The notes: generated from the sequence alone by a model not told the origin. A DNA stretch of 5,806 nt from Kiritimatiellia bacterium (GCA_018432565.1 JAHDSS010000541.1:1-5806); one strand, 5' to 3'; counted from the stretch's first letter, positions 1 through 5,489 are shown. Numbers and translations: made by a program.

Positions 1-477
1 CAGCTCCACGATCTCTCTCGCGGAAAACCGGCTGTCGGTCAGGATCGCGTCGGCGCGTTCCGCCGTGCGGCGGATTTCCGCCGACAGCCAGGCGAGGTTC
101 TTTTCCTCCGTCGTTTCCGGCAGGCGCAGAAAGGACACGTCGTGGATCGTCACCACCGACTTTTTCCCGCGTGACAGCGGCGGACGGATGAAATTGGGAA
201 AATGGTAAAGATCGGCCGATCCCGCCAGCCAGTCATAGGGCGGAACAGGCAGGCGCTTCCAGACCGCCTGCGCCGCCCGTCCCGGCAGCCACCGGCACGC
301 GCGCAGCGAAACGCCCGGCGGCGGCGACTCCAGCCCCGTGCGCTTGAAGTCGAAGAAAAACGCCGACAGTTCATCGTCGCCGGCCAGCGGTCCCAGATGC
401 GCCAGCAGTTCACGGACATAGCGGCCCACGCCCGCCCGCTGCCCCAGCGCCGCCTGGATGTCCATGCACACCTTCAT
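1..477 (-). CDS. Glycosyltransferase family 4 (GT-B fold), N-terminal part, truncated by window start
   Basis: Reading the minus strand from ATG at 477 gives 159 uninterrupted residues that run off the window. It begins MKVCMDIQAALGQ, followed by GVGRYVRELL (residues 16-25), DLYHFPNF (89-96), VVTIHDVSFL (108-117) and DAILTDSRFSAREI (143-156). This order of nucleotide-loop glycine motif, 'YHFPN', 'THD' and 'ILTDSRFS' is typical of the N-terminal Rossmann domain of GT4 mannosyl/glucosyl-transferases of polysaccharide or O-antigen assembly; the sugar-nucleotide-binding C-terminal half is outside the window. The start is supported by a strong Shine-Dalgarno sequence (AAGGAGG at 488-482). The donor and acceptor sugar cannot be told. 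It lacks the KxGGL start of glycogen synthase, so a link to the nearby glgC is not implied. It is transcribed divergently from the gene at 744 and lies downstream of two palindromic operator candidates. Confidence 0.88.
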   Translation of the reverse strand, partial: MKVCMDIQAALGQRAGVGRYVRELLAHLGPLAGDDELSAFFFDFKRTGLESPPPGVSLRACRWLPGRAAQAVWKRLPVPPYDWLAGSADLYHFPNFIRPPLSRGKKSVVTIHDVSFLRLPETTEEKNLAWLSAEIRRTAERADAILTDSRFSAREIVEL

Positions 478-481
478 TGTC

Positions 482-488
482 CCTCCTT
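482..488 (-). promoter_or_regulatory. Ribosome binding site of the glycosyltransferase gene
   Basis: The minus strand reads AAGGAGG, a near-complete anti-16S match, four bases before the ATG at 477. It fixes this start. A run of eight G (plus-strand C, 492-499) lies just upstream in the leader. Confidence 0.8.
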
Positions 489-521
489 ATACCCCCCCCG
501 TCCCGAAAAACAAAGCCGGTG

Positions 522-536
522 TTTTGCGCCGCAAAA
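522..536. repeat. Short inverted repeat TTTTGC-GCC-GCAAAA in glycosyltransferase leader
   Basis: Perfect 6-bp arms (522-527 and 531-536) surround a 3-base centre. It lies 45 bases upstream of the glycosyltransferase start and about 25 bases from the tandem palindromes. It could be a further repressor site or a small leader hairpin; nothing seen decides between these, and chance is possible. Confidence 0.4.
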
Positions 537-560
537 TCCAATACGCCCGCGGGACATGGA

Positions 561-582
561 TATGGTTGTTATAACATCCATA
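561..582. promoter_or_regulatory. Palindromic operator candidate, copy 1 (imperfect)
   Basis: A 22-bp palindrome centred between 571 and 572, with a single mismatched pair (566/577). Its core is GGTTGTTATAACATCC. It is almost identical to the perfect copy that follows one base later, with centres 23 bp apart. Two near-identical dyads in a divergent intergenic region are the usual mark of a dimeric helix-turn-helix repressor or activator. GntR-type regulators use compact AT-centred dyads like this, but the family is inferred only, and no regulator gene is in the window. Confidence 0.65.
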
Positions 583-583
583 C

Positions 584-605
584 TATGGTTGTTATAACAA
601 CCATA
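584..605. promoter_or_regulatory. Palindromic operator candidate, copy 2 (perfect)
   Basis: A perfect 22-bp palindrome with core GGTTGTTATAACAACC, centred between 594 and 595. It begins one base after copy 1 ends. The palindrome contains TATAAC on both strands, which resembles a -10 element, so bound protein could block a promoter on either side. No well-spaced -35 box was found. The likely target is the divergent glycosyltransferase (477), the membrane protein gene (744), or both. Confidence 0.7.
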
Positions 606-640
606 ATCCCCGAAATCCTGTTCCCGGGGCCGAAAGCGTC

Positions 641-702
641 ATCGGGGTCAGGCCGTAACAATAAATTTTCATGAAAGTTTATTGTTACGGCCTGACCCCG
701 AT
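641..702. repeat. 62-bp near-perfect palindrome, REP/MITE-like element with GGGGTCAGG ends
   Basis: Perfect 25-bp arms (641-665 and 678-702) enclose 12 bases that are themselves palindromic except for one pair (666/677). Each arm starts ATCGGGGTCAGGCCG and ends AATAAA. The GGGGTCAGG outer motif is shared by hairpin elements often found near IS200-like/REP-associated tyrosine transposase (RAYT) genes in diverse bacteria; this is from general knowledge and was not searched here. No transposase is in the window, so it would be a non-autonomous copy. It sits between divergent genes and has no T-run, so a terminator role is unlikely. Confidence 0.7.
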
Positions 703-743
703 CTCCGCTTGTTTTTCATGGCGGGATTCCGCATGGTAATCCG

Positions 744-1742
744 ATGGCTCATCCTTCCGACGTCGAACGACCGCCCGCCGGGCCCAAGACCATCCGGCTG
801 ACCCGGGCCGAGGCCTATGCGCTGAAACTGGCGCGCCCGCGGAAACGGTCGGCGAGGTTTCTGGTCGCCGGGCTGCTGCTGGCCATCATTCTGGGATCGG
901 TGCTCTGGCTGTTTCAGGACTGGTGGCTGCCCTGGTGGCTGCCGGAGAACCAGTCAACGGATGCGCCAGCGGCCGAAACCACCGTGCCTCCCGGTGCGCC
1001 CGCGCCCGCCCCCGCATTGCAGCCGGCACCCTCTTCTTCCGCGGCGCCCGGCCCCGCCGCGAGCGGGGAATTGACCTATCTGTCGGCGGCGCTGTGGGAT
1101 CATCCGGACTTCGTGCAGGCGGTCCGCCTGTTTAACCACACGTTGGACCGCCGGCGGGCAGCCAAGGGGACATCGGTTTCCCCCGAAGAACTGATCGCCA
1201 TCGGACGCGACGCGGCGGCGGCGGGGCGCCAGTTTGATGCCCTGAAGCCCGGCGCGCCCGCCGGGGTGCCGCTGGACGCCTATGTCGCCGCGGCCCGCCG
1301 CCTGACGGAAGACATCCGCCGGCAGTTGTCCGCGCAGGCGGCGCGCGCCGCCGAGGACTCCAAGCCCGCGGAAACCCCGCCGTCGGACGGCACGTACAAG
1401 ACGCTGCCGGACTATCGCGAAGGCGCCCGCCTGTTCAATCAGGCCCTGGAGCATTTCAACCACTTCAAGGCGCACCCCGACCAACTGGACCGGCTGGATC
1501 CGGCCGAGGATCTCGCGCGGCAGGCCGGACAGAAATTCGAAGCGGTGAAACGCCGGTCGGCGGCCGCGGACCATGCCGCCATCGACCGCCTGATCCATCA
1601 ATGCTACGGCCTGGTTTCCGCCTGCCGGGGGGCCCGGCTTCGCGAAGGCGACAGCCCGAGCACCGCCGCCCCGGCGTTCGACCGCGGCACCGCCGGCCCC
1701 CGGCGCCGCCCGGCCCTGCCCGCCTATCAGCCGGTGCCGTAA
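744..1742 (+). CDS. Single-pass membrane protein with duplicated extracytoplasmic helical domain, function unknown
   Basis: A 332-residue protein I do not recognise. Residues 1-38 form a basic, cytosolic tail (RPRKRSAR at 31-38). Residues 39-57 are one membrane helix, followed by a Trp-rich edge (DWWLPWWLP, 59-67). A Pro/Ala/Ser-rich linker spans about 71-108. The rest holds two related helical units at about 112-193 and 218-295, each with an RLFN motif (RLFNHTL at 128-134, RLFNQAL at 229-235) and matching (A)GxxF(D/E)A segments (161-166, 262-267). The basic tail before the helix predicts N-in topology, so the repeats face the periplasm. The tail after 296 is low-complexity and Pro/Arg-rich. 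No clear Shine-Dalgarno precedes ATG 744; a weak GGCGGGA at 720-726 sits better for the out-of-frame ATG 733. It converges on glgC with 7 bases between the stops. GC-rich third positions and a coherent domain layout support a real gene over the opposite-strand frame. Confidence 0.75.
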   Translation: MAHPSDVERPPAGPKTIRLTRAEAYALKLARPRKRSARFLVAGLLLAIILGSVLWLFQDWWLPWWLPENQSTDAPAAETTVPPGAPAPAPALQPAPSSSAAPGPAASGELTYLSAALWDHPDFVQAVRLFNHTLDRRRAAKGTSVSPEELIAIGRDAAAAGRQFDALKPGAPAGVPLDAYVAAARRLTEDIRRQLSAQAARAAEDSKPAETPPSDGTYKTLPDYREGARLFNQALEHFNHFKAHPDQLDRLDPAEDLARQAGQKFEAVKRRSAAADHAAIDRLIHQCYGLVSACRGARLREGDSPSTAAPAFDRGTAGPRRRPALPAYQPVP

Positions 1743-1749
1743 TTCCGGA

Positions 1750-2979
1750 TCAGATGCGCGTGCCCGGGGGGATCACGGCGTTCTTGGGAATGACGATCAC
1801 GCCGTCCGAAATCGTGTAGGTGTCCGTGACGATGTCGTCCTTGCCGTCGGGGGTGAGGTAGCAGCCGTCGCCGATCCGCGCGTTCTTGTCCACGATGGCG
1901 TTGCGGATGAAGCAGTCGCGGCCGATACCCATCGGCACCTGGCCGTCCGGCAGCTCCGCCGGGTCGTAGTAATCCGCGCCCATGAGAACGGCGTGTTCGA
2001 TGACGGTGCCTTCGCCGACCTTGGCGCGGATGCCGACGATGGAATTCAGGATGCGGTGGCCGGAGATGATGCAGCCTTCGCTGAGCAGGGCGCGGTTGAG
2101 ATCGCAGCAGTTGATCTTGGAGGGCGGCAGGTAGCGCATGTGGGTGTAGAGCGGCGCGCCGGGCTGGTAGAGGTTGAACTGCGGCAGGGGATCGGCCAGT
2201 TCGAGGCTGGCTTCCCAGAAGGCGCGAATGGTCCCGATGTCCCGCCAGTAGCCGTCGAACAGATAGCGGAACACCGAACGGTTTTCGATGGCCCAGGGAA
2301 TGATGTTCTTGCCGAAATCCTTGCCGTCGCCGTCCAGCAGGTCCAGGAGGACATCGGTATTGAACACATAGATGCCCATGCTGGCGAGAAACCGCTCCGG
2401 GCCGGCCGCCGGCTCGCGCAGCTCGTCCAGCACCGGGCTGTCGCCGGGCTTCTCGACAAAGCGCACGATGCGCCCCAGGGCATCGGCCTGCATGATGCCG
2501 AGGGCGCCGGCTTCCTGGCGCGGCACGGGCTTGGTGCAGATCGTCACGTCCGCGCGGTTGCGGATATGCTCCTCCAGCACCGGCCGGAAATCCATGCGGT
2601 AGAGCTGGTCGCCGGAGAGGATCAGGATGTGATCCGGCTTGTAGTCGAGGATGTAGCGCAGGCTCTGGCGGACGGCGTCGGCCGTGCCCTGGAACCAGGC
2701 CTCGTGACCGGGCGTCTGCTGGGCGGCCAGGATGCGCACGTAGCCGTGGTGGAACGGATCGAACACGTAGGTGTTCTGCACGTGCTGGTGCAGCGATACG
2801 CTGTTGAACTGCGTAAGGATGTTGATGCGCCGGATGTCGCTGTTGATGCAGTTGCTGACGGGAATGTCCACCAGCCGGTACTTGCCGGCCAGCGGCACCG
2901 CCGGCTTGCAGCGGTCCCGCGTCAGGGGTTGCAGCCGCTTGCCTTCGCCTCCGCCCAGAATCACACCCGCCACATTCAT
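1750..2979 (-). CDS. glgC: Glucose-1-phosphate adenylyltransferase (ADP-glucose pyrophosphorylase)
   Basis: This 409-residue enzyme makes ADP-glucose and pyrophosphate from ATP and glucose-1-phosphate, the committed cytosolic step of bacterial glycogen synthesis. Visible motifs in order: the nucleotide loop GGGEGKRLQPLT (9-20), KPAVPLAGKYRLVDIP (25-40), FQGTADAVRQ (96-105), the catalytic SGDQLYRMD with Asp124 (122-130), FVEKP with glucose-1-phosphate Lys177 (174-178), ASMGIYVF (199-206) and YWRDIGT (244-250). A C-terminal left-handed beta-helix holds VGIRAKVGEGT and IVDKNARIGDG. The sequence resembles the cyanobacterial/plant branch more than E. coli GlgC (for example TYVFDPF, MGADYY, VIVIPKNAVI). 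Lys365 and Lys399 match the two activator-site lysines known in Anabaena and plant enzymes. Length is normal. The ATG is supported by GAGGTGA just upstream; the stop is TGA. Its own promoter is likely. No glgA, glgB or glgP is in the window. Confidence 0.96.
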   Translation of the reverse strand: MNVAGVILGGGEGKRLQPLTRDRCKPAVPLAGKYRLVDIPVSNCINSDIRRINILTQFNSVSLHQHVQNTYVFDPFHHGYVRILAAQQTPGHEAWFQGTADAVRQSLRYILDYKPDHILILSGDQLYRMDFRPVLEEHIRNRADVTICTKPVPRQEAGALGIMQADALGRIVRFVEKPGDSPVLDELREPAAGPERFLASMGIYVFNTDVLLDLLDGDGKDFGKNIIPWAIENRSVFRYLFDGYWRDIGTIRAFWEASLELADPLPQFNLYQPGAPLYTHMRYLPPSKINCCDLNRALLSEGCIISGHRILNSIVGIRAKVGEGTVIEHAVLMGADYYDPAELPDGQVPMGIGRDCFIRNAIVDKNARIGDGCYLTPDGKDDIVTDTYTISDGVIVIPKNAVIPPGTRI

Positions 2980-2982
2980 CGG

Positions 2983-2989
2983 TCACCTC
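2983..2989 (-). promoter_or_regulatory. Ribosome binding site of glgC
   Basis: The minus strand reads GAGGTGA three bases before the ATG at 2979; the GAGG core is six bases away. It supports this start over the longer overlapping frame. Confidence 0.75.
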
Positions 2990-2996
2990 GTTTCGC

Positions 2997-3018
2997 GGCG
3001 GAGGAGTCTCCTGCCGCC
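2997..3018 (-). other. Leader hairpin upstream of glgC
   Basis: GGCGG (2997-3001) and AGGAG (3002-3006) pair with CTCCT (3008-3012) and CCGCC (3014-3018), leaving one bulged base (3013) and a one-base centre that would open to a small loop. It begins at about the predicted transcript start and ends eight bases before the glgC Shine-Dalgarno sequence. It has no U-run after it on the minus strand, so it is not a classic terminator for the channel gene; an mRNA-stabilising or translational role is inferred. Confidence 0.4.
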
Positions 3019-3024
3019 ACCGGA

Positions 3025-3053
3025 ACTGTAGGCATTCGCCCCGGTCAAATCAA
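3025..3053 (-). promoter_or_regulatory. Candidate sigma70-type promoter of glgC
   Basis: On the minus strand TTGATT (3053-3048) is followed after 17 bases by TACAGT (3030-3025), 4/6 matches each to TTGACA and TATAAT. The predicted start is near 3018, giving a leader of about 39 bases. It lies in the 104-base gap between the channel gene and glgC and would uncouple glgC from the upstream operon. Confidence 0.45.
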
Positions 3054-3083
3054 CCGCAAACCCGGACGGATTTTACTGAAATT

Positions 3084-4130
3084 TCACCGGTCTCGCGTTC
3101 CCTTCAGCAGCCGCCAGAAGCGCCGGAGGAGACCCTCGGGCGACAGCGCCTGCCGCGCCCCGGCCTCATCCGCCGCCAGCAACTCTTCAAACTGCCGGCG
3201 GTTCTTCTGCACCCGGTCGGCGATCAGCCGGCTCATCTGTTCCGCCAGTCCTTCCTGCCGGGCCAGCAGTTCCGCGAAGTCCGCCGCCGGGATCCGCAGC
3301 AGTTCGGCGGATTCCGCCGCCGTGACTTCCGCCGTCCGGGGCAGGCCGGTCATCAGGCTCATTTCGCCCACCACGGCGCCGGGCCCCGTTTCAAAGGCGG
3401 TTTCCTTTTCGCCGTCGCCGTGCCGGATGCGTCCTTTCAGCCGGCCCGACAGCACCACATAGCAGCAGTCGCCGGCCTCCCCCTGCCGGAACACGGTTTC
3501 GCCGCGCCCGAACGGCACGCTTTCCAGCCGGGCGGCCCACGCCGCCAGCTCCTCCTCCGGCAGCAGCAGGCGGCCATCGGAACCGCTCAGCACCTGCCGG
3601 ACGAAATCGCTCTGCAGCAGGTCGGCGGCGCGGCGGCGGGCGGCGGCTTCCGCCGCCTTCGGTTCCGCGGGCACGATGGCCCGTTCCATGAAATCGTTGA
3701 GCACCTGATCCGTCACCGGATAGGGAATCTGGATGCCGGCGCGGCGGAACCGGTACCAGACGTGGCGACGCACCTCGCCCATGATCGGACGGCGGAACGC
3801 GTAGTGGTCCAGCCAGAGCTGCAGTTCATAGCCGATGCCGTAGCTCTTGTATTCCAGCACCATGGCCAGGGGCGCGGGCGTTTTGCGCACCTCCTTGACG
3901 GCATCCGCCGCCGCCAGCAGCTCCCGGAGCACCCGGTCCGGCGGATCGCCGTAACTGGCATCCACGAACACGGAGCAGCGCCGGGGCCCGGAAGGGCGGC
4001 TGAGATTGCGGATCCGCGCATCCGCCACCCTGCTGTTGGGAATGCGCACGGGAATGTTCTCGCGGGTGACGATCCAGGTTTCCCGCCAGTTCATTTCGCC
4101 GACCTGCCCTTCGAGGTCGTCCAGAACCAC
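3084..4130 (-). CDS. Cytosolic MscS domain plus cyclic-nucleotide-binding domain (after internal TGA)
   Basis: If restarted at GTG 4130 this is 348 residues. It opens with the MscS beta domain: LEGQVGEMNWRETWI, then IPVRIPNSRVADARIRNLSRP (26-46), the classic 'IPN' loop. The alpha/beta domain follows, ending GIQIPYPV (132-139). The cNMP domain spans about 200-315: FRQGEAGDCCYVVLSGRLKG (214-233), then a phosphate-binding cassette GEMSLMTGLPRTAEVTA (255-271), where Arg265 is placed to hold the cyclic phosphate. These residues suggest real cAMP or cGMP binding. No good Shine-Dalgarno precedes GTG 4130; ATG 4094 has a weak one. An independent protein is therefore less likely than one cut gene. The tail (316-348) is basic. 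Confidence 0.75.
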   Translation of the reverse strand: MVLDDLEGQVGEMNWRETWIVTRENIPVRIPNSRVADARIRNLSRPSGPRRCSVFVDASYGDPPDRVLRELLAAADAVKEVRKTPAPLAMVLEYKSYGIGYELQLWLDHYAFRRPIMGEVRRHVWYRFRRAGIQIPYPVTDQVLNDFMERAIVPAEPKAAEAAARRRAADLLQSDFVRQVLSGSDGRLLLPEEELAAWAARLESVPFGRGETVFRQGEAGDCCYVVLSGRLKGRIRHGDGEKETAFETGPGAVVGEMSLMTGLPRTAEVTAAESAELLRIPAADFAELLARQEGLAEQMSRLIADRVQKNRRQFEELLAADEAGARQALSPEGLLRRFWRLLKGTRDR

Positions 4131-4136
4131 CCAATC

Positions 4137-4139
4137 TCA
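4137..4139 (-). other. In-frame TGA inside the channel gene
   Basis: The minus strand reads GCG CTG GCG CAC TGA GAT TGG GTG GTT. The frame is the same before and after, so this is a pure nonsense codon, not a frameshift. A small hairpin (CGACCT/AGGTCG, 4119-4114 with 4105-4100, 8-base loop) starts 17 bases after it. Confidence 0.85.
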
Positions 4140-4703
4140 GTGCGCCAGCGCCCCGGTGAGGTTCAGCGACATGCCGGCCAGCAGGTTGCCCAGCACGCCC
4201 TGCAGGGCAAAGCCCACGACAGCCGTGACCAGGGCGGTCGAAGCCAGCAGCGGGGTGATGTTCCAGCCCAGTTCCAGGCGCAGCACGAAAAACGCCGCCA
4301 GGGCCCCCGCGGCGAGGCGCAGCACGCCCCGCAGCAGCGCCGGCATCGGAAGACGGCCCGCCGCGGCCGCGATTCGCATGACCGTGACCTCTCCCGCCAG
4401 ATAGGCCAGCATGATCAGCCAGAACAGGCTCCAGGCCGTGCGGTGGAGAGCCGGCAGGTGCCCGGCCCAGGGGCAGGCCGCGCCGTGCGGCAGCCACAGC
4501 GCCAGCCAGCCGATGCCCAGCGCCAGCAGCGGAAACGCCAGGGTGGCCAGGAGGGTCCGAATCCAGGCGGCGAGCGGCCCGCGGGCGGCATCCGCCTGTT
4601 CCCGCCATCGGCGGCGGGGCCACAGGGAAAGCACCGCGGCCAGCAGCAAGGCCCCGGTCAGCAGGCCTGCTTCGATGAACCGAAACCCCAATGCGCTATT
4701 CAT
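4137..4703 (-). CDS. Membrane/pore part of the MscS-CNBD channel (ends at internal TGA)
   Basis: This encodes 188 residues ending at the internal TGA. Hydrophobic helices are at about 8-28, 46-71, 88-108 and 122-143, followed by the MscS pore-lining segment at about 150-182. That segment shows the family signature of Ala/Gly packing, GFALQGVLGNLLAGMSL (164-180). On its own it would be a channel membrane domain without the cytosolic vestibule that MscS heptamers need for stable assembly, so independent function is doubtful. The start ATG 4703 is chosen over more upstream starts because it has AAGGGAG seven bases before it and an 8-base overlap with the preceding stop, typical of translational coupling. 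Confidence 0.75.
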   Translation of the reverse strand: MNSALGFRFIEAGLLTGALLLAAVLSLWPRRRWREQADAARGPLAAWIRTLLATLAFPLLALGIGWLALWLPHGAACPWAGHLPALHRTAWSLFWLIMLAYLAGEVTVMRIAAAAGRLPMPALLRGVLRLAAGALAAFFVLRLELGWNITPLLASTALVTAVVGFALQGVLGNLLAGMSLNLTGALAH

Positions 4704-5481
4704 GCAAGATCTCCCTTCCAACACCCGCCCGGGCAAACACCGCTCCCGGAAATTCCGCCGCCGCCCGCGCCGCCATGTCATCCAGCTCGGCATCGGTGCG
4801 CTCGGGCGCATGGTGCATCAGCCAGAGTTGTGTCGCTCCGCAGCGGCGCGCCGCGTCCAGGGCATCGGCCCAGGTGCTGTGCCCCCAGCCCTTGTGGGCG
4901 GCATATTCTTCCGGCTTGAAATGGGCATCGAACACCAGCAGATCCGCGGCTCGGGCAAAGTCCGCAAACGACTCCTGCGCGTCCGGGGACATGGCCTGCC
5001 ATTCGATGTCGGTCGCCACGACGACGGCAGCCCCGGTGGCCGGTTCGTCCACCCGGCAGGCCAGGCAGCCGTCCGGATGCGGCACTTCCCGCCAGCTCAG
5101 GCGCAGGCCGCCGATCGTCAACGGCTCGCGCGGCACGGGGGTTTCGGCTGCCGGCAGGGCCACGGGCCAGACCGGAGGGGAAAACACGCGCGCGAGAATG
5201 TCCGGCAGGCCGCCGCGCGGCGAAACCAGCTGCCGGGGCCAGGCCTCACCCGCCAGCAACGGCAGGCCGATCAGATGATCCAGATGCGTATGGGTGAAAA
5301 ACAAGGTGGCCCCGGGCCGCAGGCGTTCCAGCAGATTGCGCAGGCCGCTGCCCGCATCCACCAGCACCTGCGTTCCGTCCGCGCCTTCCGCCAGCAGCGC
5401 AAACGTATCGCCGCCGTATTTCACCTGGTCGCCGCCCGACACCGGCCAGCTGCCCCGCGCCCCGCCCAGAAACACCTTCAT
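4696..5481 (-). CDS. Metallo-beta-lactamase-fold hydrolase, PhnP / class II cyclic-phosphodiesterase-like
   Basis: A 261-residue soluble protein with no signal peptide. It opens with GGARGSWPV (6-14) and KYGGDT (21-26), the usual start of the 'RGS.P...YGG(N/D)T' MBL subfamily. The metal motif is HTHLDH (64-69: His64, His66, Asp68, His69), followed by candidate ligands His135 (VPHPDG), Asp158 (ATDIEW) and His223/His224 (LMHHAPERTD), plus GWGHSTW (198-204). Members are often annotated as phosphoribosyl cyclic phosphodiesterase-like or class II cAMP phosphodiesterase-like. The class II signature HxHLDH[LIVM]xG is matched, but Pro74 departs from it further on. The substrate is unproven. Its place between a cyclase and a cNMP-binding channel makes a cyclic-nucleotide phosphodiesterase role plausible (inference). 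The start ATG 5481 has GAGG eight bases upstream and lies 10 bases after the cyclase stop. It ends in TAG, overlapping the channel start by 8 bases. Confidence 0.88.
   Translation of the reverse strand: MKVFLGGARGSWPVSGGDQVKYGGDTFALLAEGADGTQVLVDAGSGLRNLLERLRPGATLFFTHTHLDHLIGLPLLAGEAWPRQLVSPRGGLPDILARVFSPPVWPVALPAAETPVPREPLTIGGLRLSWREVPHPDGCLACRVDEPATGAAVVVATDIEWQAMSPDAQESFADFARAADLLVFDAHFKPEEYAAHKGWGHSTWADALDAARRCGATQLWLMHHAPERTDAELDDMAARAAAEFPGAVFARAGVGREILHE
4711..4717 (-). promoter_or_regulatory. Ribosome binding site of the channel gene
   Basis: The minus strand reads AAGGGAG seven bases before ATG 4703, inside the 3' end of the hydrolase gene. It decides the channel start against in-frame ATGs further upstream (4811). 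Confidence 0.7.
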
Positions 5482-5489
5482 GCCGTCCG

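Larger units (their letters stand above)
3084..4703 (-). pseudogene. MscS-type cyclic-nucleotide-binding channel gene interrupted by one in-frame TGA
   Basis: Reading from ATG 4703 to TGA 3084 gives 540 codons in one frame, with a single TGA at codon 189 (4139-4137). Both sides align to one protein: membrane helices and the MscS pore helix (1-188), the MscS beta and alpha/beta cytosolic domain (190 to about 340), a linker, then a cyclic-nucleotide-binding domain (about 391-506). This is the plan of bacterial cyclic-nucleotide-gated (bCNG) channels of the MscS superfamily. At the TGA, family members usually have Gly in the 'GDW' or 'GEY' motif; the context here is LAH-stop-DWVVL. One base change (GGA to TGA) would explain it, or CGA to TGA if the residue was Arg. 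The rest shows no decay, so the mutation is recent or an error, or the stop is bypassed. The gene overlaps the preceding hydrolase gene by 8 bases. Confidence 0.8.

Noticed and set aside
1..477. Glycosyltransferase as glycogen synthase (GlgA) partner of glgC
   Set aside because: The KxGGL motif at the N-terminus of GlgA is absent; the start matches GT4 polysaccharide transferases instead.
641..702. The 62-bp palindrome as a transcription terminator
   Set aside because: It lies between divergent genes, where no transcript needs ending, and has no following T-run on either strand.
733..801. Small upstream frame starting at ATG 733, with better ribosome-site spacing than ATG 744
   Set aside because: About 22 codons, no recognisable sequence and out of frame with the main gene; a leader peptide cannot be supported from sequence alone.
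954..1601. Minus-strand open frame opposite the membrane protein gene
   Set aside because: The plus-strand product has a coherent tail, membrane helix, linker and repeat layout; the opposite frame is Arg/Gly-rich with none.
1727..2986. Second minus-strand frame spanning glgC (419 codons)
   Set aside because: Arg/Pro/His-rich shadow of glgC in another frame with no family motifs.
1993..3462. Long plus-strand open frame (489 codons) opposite glgC and the channel gene
   Set aside because: It is antisense to two proteins with clear family motifs and shows no recognisable domain; long antisense frames are common in GC-rich DNA.
4137..4139. TGA recoded as an amino acid genome-wide (for example UGA = Gly as in Gracilibacteria/SR1)
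   Set aside because: glgC, the cyclase gene and the channel gene itself all end in TGA at their natural C-termini, and the GC-rich sequence does not resemble those lineages.
4100..4139. Selenocysteine insertion at the internal TGA, with the hairpin at 4100-4119 as SECIS
   Set aside because: The position is normally Gly, not Cys, in MscS proteins. The hairpin has only six pairs and its loop does not show the usual bacterial SECIS GGUC pattern. A selA/selB/selC search would be needed to reopen this.
3420..4919. Plus-strand open frame of 499 codons opposite the channel gene
   Set aside because: His/Gln/Arg/Pro-rich composition typical of an antisense shadow; it covers the true MscS-CNBD and hydrolase genes.
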